From Bifidobacterium sp. ESL0784 (lineage in GTDB: Bacteria; Actinomycetota; Actinomycetes; Actinomycetales; Bifidobacteriaceae), in assembly GCF_029433295.1 (NCBI RefSeq), contig NZ_JAQTHV010000002.1, positions 310,001 to 374,000 of the forward strand: a stretch of 64,000 bases of DNA, read 5' to 3'. The position numbers were made by a program, and so were the translations under genes. Below the pieces are notes generated by a model. The model did not search any database. It was not told where the DNA came from and saw only the letters and a program-made list of their open reading frames with translations. Positions 47,591-56,251 of the stretch are shown one piece after another (within the stretch, counting starts at the first letter, position 1; each line of letters opens with the position of its first letter).

Positions 47591-49282
47591 TTACTTGTTC
47601 CATCCCTTAAGCATTCGTGCGAACAGAGCATCCGCCGATTCGAGCTGCGAGAACTCCTCCAGCCTTTTCTCCTCAGCCGCCCACAGCCGTTTCCGATCGT
47701 CTTCGCTGTTTGCCAGGTGCGCCAGCGCGGATTTGGCATCGTGCACCATCTTTGACGTCATACGCCGCAGAAGCCCCTGCTTGGGGACCAGCGTGGACTG
47801 CGAGCCGACATCGGCGGAAATCACGGGAATGCCGGCCGAAAGCGCCTCGATCGTCGTCAACGTGATGCCTTCGTTGATCGAGGAAACCAGCAGCACGTCG
47901 GCATCCTCGTAGGTCTTCGCCACGGGGACCTTCATGGAGCGCCGTTCGAGGACCTTGCCCAGATTGTAGCGTTTGATCAGGGTATCGGCGAAAATATCCA
48001 TATCGCCATTGCCCTGCATGATGAACCGGAACTTGCCGGGATAAGCCCGTTGCAACGCATGGGCGGTAAGGATGAATGCTTCAGGACGCTTCTGGCGCAC
48101 CATGCGACCGACGAACGCAACGGTCAATGGCTTGCCGGTATCACGAGGCTTGAATTTCGCTTTCTCGCTGTCCGCAGTCAATCCAACCAGAGGAGCCACG
48201 ACGACCTTCTTGGCGTCGAGATGGTGAATATCGACCAGCCAATGTCGCAATTGCGGCGAAATGACGTGGTGGAGGTCAATCCATTGGTCACGAATCGCCG
48301 ATTCGTGCGGATAGCCGCCACGGAAGAAATACTCCACGATGTGGAGGGAATCGACAATCTTCGTGCGCGGGAAGTACTTCTTGACCCACCACGCCCTGTC
48401 ATACATCCACTGGCAATGGTGAATCAGGATCCCTTTGATGTCGAAATGCTCAAAAAGCGCACGCAACAACGGGGCGTCGCCGGGACGCTCCTGCAAAGGC
48501 GCGGTAAGCGGCAGCAGCAACGCGTCGTCGAACTCAGGGCGTGTGATCCAAGGCTGGTGGCCGTCCCTGTCGGTGATGACAATCGGGTAGAAGCCGGCTT
48601 GCTTGACCAGTTTCACAGTTTCCAAGGCCCAACGTTCCGCGCCACCGGCCTGGAACCAGTGCATCGCGATGATGACCGCCTTCTTCGCACCGGCGGGAGC
48701 CTTGCCTGGTTTAATCTCCACAACCGGATGATGGTGCCCGGACCAAGCGTTTTCCCTTTCCACAGTCCGGGGAATCCACGGTTTGACGGGCTTTCTGCCG
48801 AGATATTCGCGGATGCTGCGCTTGGTGTCGCGGAAAACGTCGAACTGTGTGGGGAACGACAGCTCAAGGGCGTTATAAAGCTTGGCTTTGGGGCCATCGT
48901 TGGGATGCTTGCTTTCCACATCCTTGTCCGTCGCGTCGTCGGGGGTCAAGAGCAGATAGCGAACACCCGTGTCAACGACCTGCTGGTCCTGATCAAAATA
49001 TTGGGGAGGATATGCGGACCCGGGCTCGACAGTTGAGGTCATGGACAGTTCCGCAAATGGCTCAAGCCCGGCCTCGCGGGTGAGCAGGCCGTTAAGCGTG
49101 GTCAGATCCGTCAGCCTCGGGTACTGCCACTTCTGCCCCATATACAGCTTGAAGACGAGCGTCCTGCCGGGTTGAATCAACGCGTTGTAATTCATCGCCC
49201 CCACAACAAGGCGCCGCAACCGTTCACTGAGCGAGTCGAGTTTGCCCTGATCTCCTGCGGAAATCCTAAAAAAATCACACAT
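47591..49282 (-). CDS. Glycosyltransferase family 4
   Basis: A 563-aa GT-B glycosyltransferase. The N-terminal 180 residues are not typical of the family. The GT-B fold follows, with WFQAGGAERWALETVKLVKQ near residue 235, VAFVGRMVRQKRPEAFI near 390, and the donor-binding SSINEGITLTTIEALSAGIP near 470. The retaining GT4 motif E-x7-E is present in that last stretch. The start at 49282 has no clear ribosome-binding site; a downstream ATG (MNYNALIQPG) is an alternative. It is transcribed with the GlfT1-like gene. Donor and acceptor are unknown. Confidence 0.87.
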   Translation of the reverse strand: MCDFFRISAGDQGKLDSLSERLRRLVVGAMNYNALIQPGRTLVFKLYMGQKWQYPRLTDLTTLNGLLTREAGLEPFAELSMTSTVEPGSAYPPQYFDQDQQVVDTGVRYLLLTPDDATDKDVESKHPNDGPKAKLYNALELSFPTQFDVFRDTKRSIREYLGRKPVKPWIPRTVERENAWSGHHHPVVEIKPGKAPAGAKKAVIIAMHWFQAGGAERWALETVKLVKQAGFYPIVITDRDGHQPWITRPEFDDALLLPLTAPLQERPGDAPLLRALFEHFDIKGILIHHCQWMYDRAWWVKKYFPRTKIVDSLHIVEYFFRGGYPHESAIRDQWIDLHHVISPQLRHWLVDIHHLDAKKVVVAPLVGLTADSEKAKFKPRDTGKPLTVAFVGRMVRQKRPEAFILTAHALQRAYPGKFRFIMQGNGDMDIFADTLIKRYNLGKVLERRSMKVPVAKTYEDADVLLVSSINEGITLTTIEALSAGIPVISADVGSQSTLVPKQGLLRRMTSKMVHDAKSALAHLANSEDDRKRLWAAEEKRLEEFSQLESADALFARMLKGWNK

Positions 49283-49428
49283 AATGACCAATGATACTCG
49301 AAGGCGTTTAAAAACGTGCGTTCACCGGATATGGCTACCAATATTTTGCACTCTCAAAATGTAAAACGACAAAATGGACATTTTGCGCTATGCTGAAACC
49401 AACAATCAAGTGAGAAGCGGAGACAACG

Positions 49429-50553
49429 ATGGGCCTAGTTACCAATATGAAACAACGTCTGTTGCCTCCTTCCTCGCGCTCGTTCCACGCCTTCGAGACC
49501 AGCACAAACCAGCGAATCGACAATCTCGAAGCACAGGTCCGCGACCTTGAAGCCCAAACGCAAAGCCTTGCAGGCCAAAACGAACGGCTCATATCCCTTC
49601 TCGAGGATTTTCAGAAGGCCTCACAGCAGGAGCATGCCTACGAGCAAGACCGCGATATGATGCTCTATTGGCAGATATTCCGTCACGACAGCGAAAGCGT
49701 TGAGCAGGCGCAGTTGCGGTTCTTCCGCGGACTGCCCAAACCGACCGGCATTCACAAACTGTTCCAAGACGCCGAAGCGGCTTTGTTCTCGCAATTCGAT
49801 GCCCTCTGCCGACAGCACGACATTCTTTATTGGGGCAGCGGCGGCACCATTCTGGGCGCCTACCGCCATCAGGACTTCATTCCTTGGGACGACGACATCG
49901 ACGTTTATATCACGCGCGACCAATTGCGGAAGCTCGAACAAGTGACGCGTGAAGACGGACGTTTCCGGGTCACCGTCCTCTGGGACTGGTACGTTCCCTG
50001 TAAACAGATACGTTTCCGTTCCGCCGACGAAGACAATCCTTGCTTCATCGACCTCTTCACCCTCGACTGGGCCAAAGGCGATCCGCAGCAGGTCTGGAAC
50101 GCGGGTACGGAGCAAAGAAGAAGTTTCGTCGCCGAAATTCGCGGGAACTTCAACGACACGGCGTGGGCCCAAAACCCATATCTGCCGAGCTCTGACCCAT
50201 TGGCCCCGCAGCTCGAGGCGGTGCTCGACGCGCAATTGGAAAAACTCGGTCAGACGTGCGACATCCTCCCGGACCAAGAGGGAGCCACGTGTCTGGTCGA
50301 AGGACCAGAAAACATCGACGACGCACACCCTTCCGGACCTTACCCAATCGAAGAATGGATGCCCGTCGACCATCTGCATTTCAGAAACCTCGAAGTTCCC
50401 GTGCCGAAGGCTTGGAGACAATACCTTTCGAGGCTTTACGGCGATTACATGGCCATCCCGAAAGACACCAATTCCCACGAGCACGTTGCCGACGACTATA
50501 TCGAGTCGAAACAGAGCGTTGCAGCGATGCACCGGCTTATCGATCAAGCCTGA
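49429..50553 (+). CDS. LicD family phosphotransferase-like protein
   Basis: A 374-aa LicD/FKTN-family protein. Family members transfer phosphocholine or related phospho-groups to surface glycans. The nucleotidyltransferase-like core is YWGSGGTILGAYRHQDF followed by IPWDDDIDVYI (near residues 140-170). An N-terminal coiled coil (about 25-65: NLEAQVRDLEAQTQSLAGQN) precedes it. Ribosome-binding site GCGGAG. It is followed by an acyltransferase gene on the same strand. In this context it probably decorates the exported polysaccharide. Confidence 0.9.
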   Translation: MGLVTNMKQRLLPPSSRSFHAFETSTNQRIDNLEAQVRDLEAQTQSLAGQNERLISLLEDFQKASQQEHAYEQDRDMMLYWQIFRHDSESVEQAQLRFFRGLPKPTGIHKLFQDAEAALFSQFDALCRQHDILYWGSGGTILGAYRHQDFIPWDDDIDVYITRDQLRKLEQVTREDGRFRVTVLWDWYVPCKQIRFRSADEDNPCFIDLFTLDWAKGDPQQVWNAGTEQRRSFVAEIRGNFNDTAWAQNPYLPSSDPLAPQLEAVLDAQLEKLGQTCDILPDQEGATCLVEGPENIDDAHPSGPYPIEEWMPVDHLHFRNLEVPVPKAWRQYLSRLYGDYMAIPKDTNSHEHVADDYIESKQSVAAMHRLIDQA

Positions 50554-50638
50554 GAACAGACGCCTTTATACTTGTCTCTAGGTATTCTGTCGAGTATCGA
50601 ATACGCAATAATGTCGGTTGATCAATCATTGAGGAATC

Positions 50639-51757
50639 TTGGGAAAAACTAAACAGACACGCAACCTGAACGTCGAGGTGCTTCGTATTTTCGCGATGCT
50701 CCTGATCGTCGCCTGCCACGGAATGCTCCACATTACATGGATGCTCAACGCCGACCACGAATCCGTCTACAAACCGGGATGGAAATCCTCCTTATTTTAC
50801 CTAGTCGTGCAGTACGGGCAAGTAGGCGTATCAATTTTCTTCATTATTTCCGGGTTTTTTCTTGTCAATAAAAAATTCAATTGGACACGGATATTCAAAA
50901 CATGGTTCCAGATGTTCATTTACGGTGTACTAGTTCTCGCAGGGGTTATTGCTGCTTCTTTTGCAGTCAAACTTCCCGAGGACATCACAACTTCATTCCA
51001 TGGCGAGGGCTTGATCCGCACGGTGTGCGCCACAATAGTTCCGTTCTTCTATGGAACCTATTGGTTTATTACAGCCTATATTTGCATGCTGCTGCTTCTG
51101 CCATTCCTCAATACGTTATTTGAAAACCTTTCCGAACGTTATATAGACGCTTTTATCGGAATCCTCGCCGTCTTCGGAATCTGGGTCATTTTCTTTGGAC
51201 GAGCCGGAGCATGGAACGATGTCACGTATGCCGTACTCGGTTATATGGTGGGCGGCTGGATACGCAAATACGCTCCTTCGCATGGCAAATTGTTGAAGAC
51301 CCGATACCTTTGGATAGCTATTATCGCAACAACTATTTTCCTTGTGCTGTTCAATCATATGCTTATGAGCGGTTCACGAATTGTAACGTTGCTTGGCTGG
51401 CGCAATCAGGCACGGCCAGGAATTCAATTCCTGCCTATGATCATCGGCGCAGCAATTTTCATTCTGGTCAACAGAATCGACATGAGCCATGTTCCGCACG
51501 CATTAGCAACTTTCACACTCAAACTGGCAGCTTCGACATTCGGTGTCTACTTGCTGCATGAGAACATGTTCCTGTACCACCTAATCTGGCCGGCAGTGAC
51601 GGGCTTATTCCCCGTGCCCAGTTCCATTTGGTCGAAGATTCTAATCTGGGCTGCAAGTGTGCTAATCGTCTACGCGGTAGCCTCGCTGATCGCGTTCCTG
51701 CTCGACACGCTTATCGTACATCCGCTGGAACGCAGAATCCTTGCGCTGAAACACTAG
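50639..51757 (+). CDS. Acyltransferase 3 family membrane protein
   Basis: A 372-aa membrane O-acyltransferase with about ten helices. NVEVLRIFAMLLIVACHGML carries the conserved early Arg and the His of helix 1, and FFIISGFFLV the family helix 2-3 turn. These proteins acetylate or otherwise acylate sugars of surface polymers at the membrane. The start is TTG at 50639 with GAGGA a few bases upstream. It follows the LicD gene by 85 nt. Confidence 0.88.
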   Translation: MGKTKQTRNLNVEVLRIFAMLLIVACHGMLHITWMLNADHESVYKPGWKSSLFYLVVQYGQVGVSIFFIISGFFLVNKKFNWTRIFKTWFQMFIYGVLVLAGVIAASFAVKLPEDITTSFHGEGLIRTVCATIVPFFYGTYWFITAYICMLLLLPFLNTLFENLSERYIDAFIGILAVFGIWVIFFGRAGAWNDVTYAVLGYMVGGWIRKYAPSHGKLLKTRYLWIAIIATTIFLVLFNHMLMSGSRIVTLLGWRNQARPGIQFLPMIIGAAIFILVNRIDMSHVPHALATFTLKLAASTFGVYLLHENMFLYHLIWPAVTGLFPVPSSIWSKILIWAASVLIVYAVASLIAFLLDTLIVHPLERRILALKH

Positions 51758-51860
51758 TCTGACGATGATTAGCGAGCTCTTTCAAAAGCGGTAAACACCG
51801 CAATCAAGGCATTCGACAAATAAGTTACCGCCTAAAATCCCAAGAAAACCAGGCTCGCTA

Positions 51861-52994
51861 TCACTTGAAGGTGAACAGCCTGCCGATCACCGGGATCTTC
51901 GCGCCCCAGTGCGAGATGATGACGCAAACCACGTAAATCAGCAGAACTAGCACCACGTTCCAGAAGGGCATCAGCCAGCCCGGAAGTACGTTGCCCATCG
52001 CAAGACCATGGTGCTGAAGCTTGCCGACCAGCACCAATATCGGCACATGCAGCATGTAGACGCCAAACGTGCTGGACCCCAATATGGTGACCAGCCTCTC
52101 GCTCCACTGGGGCACATGCACGGGTAGCAGGAACGCGAAGACAAGCATCGCGGCAACGCAGGTGCTCAGCATCAGATAACCGCTCGGATAGCCCAAGGAC
52201 TCATATTGTGTGCCTTTGAGCGAACGGCCGAACTGGTTGATTCCAAAGTTCAGAGCGAAGCACACCAATAGCAGAACAACCATGCCGGAGACGATAACGC
52301 GATTGTTCACACGGCCTTTTGCTTGCGCTACCTTTTCTTTGGTGCGCGGGTTCGAGAACATGCCGCCGAGCATGAAGTAGAACAACGTATATCCGTACTT
52401 GCCGAAGATGTTGTATTCATCGACGTTGTTAAATAGGAAGCTGAAATCACGGTTCGAGACCACCGTCAGTATGTTCAGCAGATAGCTCAGGGTCGGAATG
52501 ATGATGCAGAAACAGCCGAGTGCCACCGTCACCCATTTGAAGGCAAAATCATAGGAGGCGTCATAGGCGCATTTGATCAGCGGATAGATCAGATAGACGG
52601 CAATCAACGCGTTGATGAACCAGAAGTGACCTGTGGGGTTGCCACCCAAGATCCCGCCTAGCATATAACCCACGAATTCCTTGGCCGTGAACGCATGCGG
52701 TCGGCTTGCCCATACGAAGAACAAGGCGACCAGCAGCTTCCACAATTCCATGATCACCACCATGACGACCAGCTTGTGGACATGCTTTTTCATGTTCAAC
52801 GGTCTCGGCAACAGCAATGCACCGTTGACGGCAAAGAACAAGGGAATACAGATTGCGTCCGGTGCCAGAAGCAAATCCCCAGCCGCATTATTCGGCCATT
52901 CATAGGTATAGAACGAAGCATGCAGAAGGATGACGAGAATCATCGACAGCGCTTTGGCCAGATCATATCCTGCTATACGTTGTTTGCGTTCCAA
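51861..52994 (-). CDS. Acyltransferase 3 family membrane protein
   Basis: A second membrane O-acyltransferase, 377 aa with about ten helices. AGYDLAKALSMILVILLHAS is the N-terminal family motif with the helix-1 His, and GSSTFGVYMLHVPILVLVGK the C-terminal family stretch. It is convergent with the first acyltransferase gene, so they are separate transcripts and probably modify different positions. The start is a TTG preceded by AAGGCGGGAAACATT. No terminator is evident in the gap. Confidence 0.88.
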   Translation of the reverse strand: MERKQRIAGYDLAKALSMILVILLHASFYTYEWPNNAAGDLLLAPDAICIPLFFAVNGALLLPRPLNMKKHVHKLVVMVVIMELWKLLVALFFVWASRPHAFTAKEFVGYMLGGILGGNPTGHFWFINALIAVYLIYPLIKCAYDASYDFAFKWVTVALGCFCIIIPTLSYLLNILTVVSNRDFSFLFNNVDEYNIFGKYGYTLFYFMLGGMFSNPRTKEKVAQAKGRVNNRVIVSGMVVLLLVCFALNFGINQFGRSLKGTQYESLGYPSGYLMLSTCVAAMLVFAFLLPVHVPQWSERLVTILGSSTFGVYMLHVPILVLVGKLQHHGLAMGNVLPGWLMPFWNVVLVLLIYVVCVIISHWGAKIPVIGRLFTFK

Positions 52995-53101
52995 AATGTT
53001 TCCCGCCTTGGTTGAAGACCTTCTAAACGCTCATATTCTATATAATCGCCGATACAGTTCGATAACGGCACCCGCAACCATCGGCAAACAGCCAATGCCG
53101 A

Positions 53102-55216
53102 TTATCCGTTCTGCCGAACTGTTTGGTCTGGCTGTGCTTCGCCGGCTTCGACGGTGCCCTTCGCCATGTCGGTCTTTTCTGCCGAATGGCCGCAGCTCAG
53201 GAAAGGTATCGCCAAGGTCAGGAATACCGTGAACAGCAGCCCCAGCGTATAGCGGTTCTGATATGAAGGCACCATAAACTGGACCAACAACTGCATGAGC
53301 ACCGGAGCGAAATACAACAGCGATTTCCAACGCTTACGGACGATGACCAAGGCCAAGGCTAGCAACGGGACCCAGACCACGTAAAGCACCTCAGCCCCTA
53401 GCAAGGAGAACGGCGGAACATGATTCATCACGTTGACGAAAGGCTTACCAAGATGCTCCTGCTGTTTAGAAAGCGCACAGTCTTTGTACTCAGGCAGCAC
53501 CTTCACATGGTTCGTTCCGGCTCCGTCCCAACCGCACCTGACAGGTCCAGTCTGGTAATATGTCTGGCCCAGAACGAAAGGAGTGCGGACGTAGGATATT
53601 GCATTGATATACGATCCAGGGTATCGGAAGGCCAACGCAATCCACAACTTCTCGAATGCCGACCTGTCTGCTTTGGTCGATGAAGGCTTATAGCCATAGT
53701 GCTTGGCAAAATCGGCGCTCAATGGGTTCCAATTTTTCTTTGCTTCCTTGATATCGAGAACCTTCGATATGGTACGTAAATCTTTCTGGGAAAGCTGGTC
53801 CTGATGATCAATCAGCACTTTGGTGACCTGCTGGATCGGTATGGACAGCGGTTCTTGCACGCCACCGGGAGCGATATGCATCGCGGGGAACAGCAAACCC
53901 GGAATCAATACCAGGCATATTCCTGCCGGCACCAGCGTAGCAACCAAAGTCTTGAACCGCCCGCTCATGAAAATCAGCACGATAAACGTGGCACCGGTGG
54001 TGATGTAAATTGACGGTTTCTTGGTCAGCCCGGCAAAAATAGCCAAGACTACAAACAGGATGATGAATTTCCAGCTCACCGGTTTTTGCGACTGCTTACG
54101 GTAGATGAATTCCGCAAAGGCAATCGCCCACAAAAGGAAGATCGGAGCCCAAGTGCTGTCTTTGACGATGACAGTGGAAACCGTGGAGAACGTCGGGACG
54201 AAGATAATGAACGCAACAGCGCAAACCTGAACCAACGCCGGTATGTTCTTCACTCGGCTGAAACACCAAGCGAGGCTCAACACAACCGCGAAAGCCGTAA
54301 CTATCGCTTGCAAAACAGTGAGAATCTGCAAACCTACGACCTCATGACCCAGAAGCAGCCCCAAGCGGTCAAAACCGACATAGATCAACGTATCGAAAAC
54401 GGGGTGATGATCCTGCAGCACATAGCCGTCCAGCCACTGCATCGTCATCGGGTCCCAAATCCTCGAACCTTTGCCTTGAATGAGCTGAAGCACGGTGTCG
54501 ATATTGACGATCACCGGGCCATTAATATAGAGAATCGGCAACCAGCAAATCGTCACCAATGCGGTATAAATCGCGACACTGCGCACGTTCAGACGCAAAG
54601 AAGGCACATATCGTTTCATGGTTTTGACGAAACCTGAGGTCTTGGTTTCCGGATTTTCATTCGAGGCCTGGAACGCTCTGATGCCATTGTTACGCCTGCG
54701 CCCAAGCGCATCAGCGATCAATGCCCATGCCATCAGCAACAACGAACCGATGGCGATCAGACGAATCGTGAAGAAGAATGTGAACGAAGGTCTGCCGAAC
54801 GGATACGTCCCACTGGAATACCAAGGGAAACCGGTATGTTCCCCATCCACAGTGGCCCAAGTGCCAGTGAAGCAGACCGTGGCCGACAACAGCAATGACA
54901 CTACAGCGAATATGCAGCTTTCCCTCAGCGGACGCCGTGATATCGCTTGTGCACCTTTCCAATACAGCATGAAGAAAACAAGCCATGCCGCAAACGTTGC
55001 AAGGGCTCCGGCGGACGCGACGCTGTTGATGGCGTTGTTCAGAATGGCATGTAACCCCACTGCCTGCTCAACTACGCCGAGCCCAGGAACCACAAATACC
55101 AGAATCAGCGTTGCGGCAAGCAGCGACACGATAGGGACTATATATTTCTTGATACCACTATCGCTTTCAGAACTCATTTTGGCGACCAAACCGCTCTTCA
55201 CTTCGCCCTGCTCCAT
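53102..55216 (-). CDS. Large multi-pass membrane protein (DUF6020-like)
   Basis: A 704-aa protein with about 13-15 predicted helices, soluble loops and a polar tail. It resembles DUF6020 proteins and GT-C glycosyltransferases. The stretch YVLQDHHPVFDTLIYVGFDR, following the loop with NIDTVLQL, looks like a GT-C extracellular loop. The large loop near residues 470-610 is extracytoplasmic. The ATG at 55216 has AAAGGCAG upstream. The context of surface-polysaccharide genes and a DPM-like GT2 upstream would fit a polyprenyl-phosphate-sugar-dependent transferase. That role is inferred. Confidence 0.75.
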   Translation of the reverse strand: MEQGEVKSGLVAKMSSESDSGIKKYIVPIVSLLAATLILVFVVPGLGVVEQAVGLHAILNNAINSVASAGALATFAAWLVFFMLYWKGAQAISRRPLRESCIFAVVSLLLSATVCFTGTWATVDGEHTGFPWYSSGTYPFGRPSFTFFFTIRLIAIGSLLLMAWALIADALGRRRNNGIRAFQASNENPETKTSGFVKTMKRYVPSLRLNVRSVAIYTALVTICWLPILYINGPVIVNIDTVLQLIQGKGSRIWDPMTMQWLDGYVLQDHHPVFDTLIYVGFDRLGLLLGHEVVGLQILTVLQAIVTAFAVVLSLAWCFSRVKNIPALVQVCAVAFIIFVPTFSTVSTVIVKDSTWAPIFLLWAIAFAEFIYRKQSQKPVSWKFIILFVVLAIFAGLTKKPSIYITTGATFIVLIFMSGRFKTLVATLVPAGICLVLIPGLLFPAMHIAPGGVQEPLSIPIQQVTKVLIDHQDQLSQKDLRTISKVLDIKEAKKNWNPLSADFAKHYGYKPSSTKADRSAFEKLWIALAFRYPGSYINAISYVRTPFVLGQTYYQTGPVRCGWDGAGTNHVKVLPEYKDCALSKQQEHLGKPFVNVMNHVPPFSLLGAEVLYVVWVPLLALALVIVRKRWKSLLYFAPVLMQLLVQFMVPSYQNRYTLGLLFTVFLTLAIPFLSCGHSAEKTDMAKGTVEAGEAQPDQTVRQNG

Positions 55217-55390
55217 CGTTCGCTGCCTTTACATTCCGCGGCCATTATTCTATCCATTTATTTATATCAAGAACAGTCATTATGACCTGACAGTTGCCAT
55301 TCCTTTATTTACCGGCAAAATCATGAAGCCTGATTCACATGCAGATACTTATTGCTGCCAATAATGAATATTTGCATACCGTAATCAGAA

Positions 55391-56107
55391 TCAATCCGCC
55401 GGTTGGACAGTCTTGCGACGCACAAACCTATTCTTTGCTATCCAAAGAACGTGGTGCAAACCGGTTTTGAGATAATCCTGCTTGGACTCGCCTTGACGAA
55501 TCCTCTGCTTAATCTTGATTTCAGCAAATCCTGGGCCCAAATAATGCTTCGCATTGATTTTAATCTGCGGCGAAAGATTCCAATCACCTTCGGTAAGGTG
55601 AAGTCGCGATACAACGGAACGTTTAAACACCCACATCCCCGAAAGGGAATCGTGGATACGGAACCAGTAGAGGACCGCAATCTCGATATTCAAAGCCCGA
55701 ACGCCAAGCTGGAGTTTGAAAGGAATGCTATGGTCCGGGTAACGCGAGCAGGAGACGAAACTCAGGTTCCGTTCCTTCATCTGGCGCACAATCTGCGGGG
55801 CGTCGTCAATGGGGTATGTTCCATCGGAATCCGCGCAGACAATCAGGTCACTGGTCGCGGTTGCCATTCCGGTCATATGGGCAAAGCCATAGCCAATACC
55901 ACCCGCAGAACGATTGTCTTCCACAAGCGTGAAACGGGGATAGCGTTTTTCCAACGCCTTGCTGACCTCAACGGTATTATCCGTAGAACCGTTGCTCACA
56001 CAGATGATTTCGTCGAAGAAATCCGGAACTTGCTCGATAAGCTTGGCCAGATGCCCGGCCTCGTTACGGCATGGCATAACGAGCGACACTGTCTTTCCTA
56101 GAATCAT
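55391..56107 (-). CDS. GT2 glycosyltransferase, DPM-like
   Basis: A 238-aa GT-A glycosyltransferase similar to dolichol/polyprenyl-phosphate mannosyltransferases, without the membrane domain. VSLVMPCRNEAGHLAKLIEQ opens it (residues 7-26), and IVCADSDGTYPIDDAPQIV carries the DxD-type site near residue 92. It would load a sugar onto polyprenyl phosphate for use outside the membrane, perhaps by the DUF6020-like protein encoded downstream. A GtrA-like partner is encoded at 38.4 kb. Confidence 0.87.
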   Translation of the reverse strand: MILGKTVSLVMPCRNEAGHLAKLIEQVPDFFDEIICVSNGSTDNTVEVSKALEKRYPRFTLVEDNRSAGGIGYGFAHMTGMATATSDLIVCADSDGTYPIDDAPQIVRQMKERNLSFVSCSRYPDHSIPFKLQLGVRALNIEIAVLYWFRIHDSLSGMWVFKRSVVSRLHLTEGDWNLSPQIKINAKHYLGPGFAEIKIKQRIRQGESKQDYLKTGLHHVLWIAKNRFVRRKTVQPAD

Positions 56108-56251
56108 AGCGTTTTCTCTTTCGGATTTCGGATACCTATGCCATTATAAAGCAAAATAAGATAACCGACACTTGGTCCGCAATACATACATGCGACGGGA
56201 AATCCTGCAACTTTTTGGCTCTGACCGCCAAAGCCCCGAAGCTAGTCACAT

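Noticed and set aside
54618-55364. Plus-strand frame opposite the DUF6020-like gene
   Set aside because: It mirrors the membrane-protein gene, has no recognisable domain, and the minus-strand gene explains the region.
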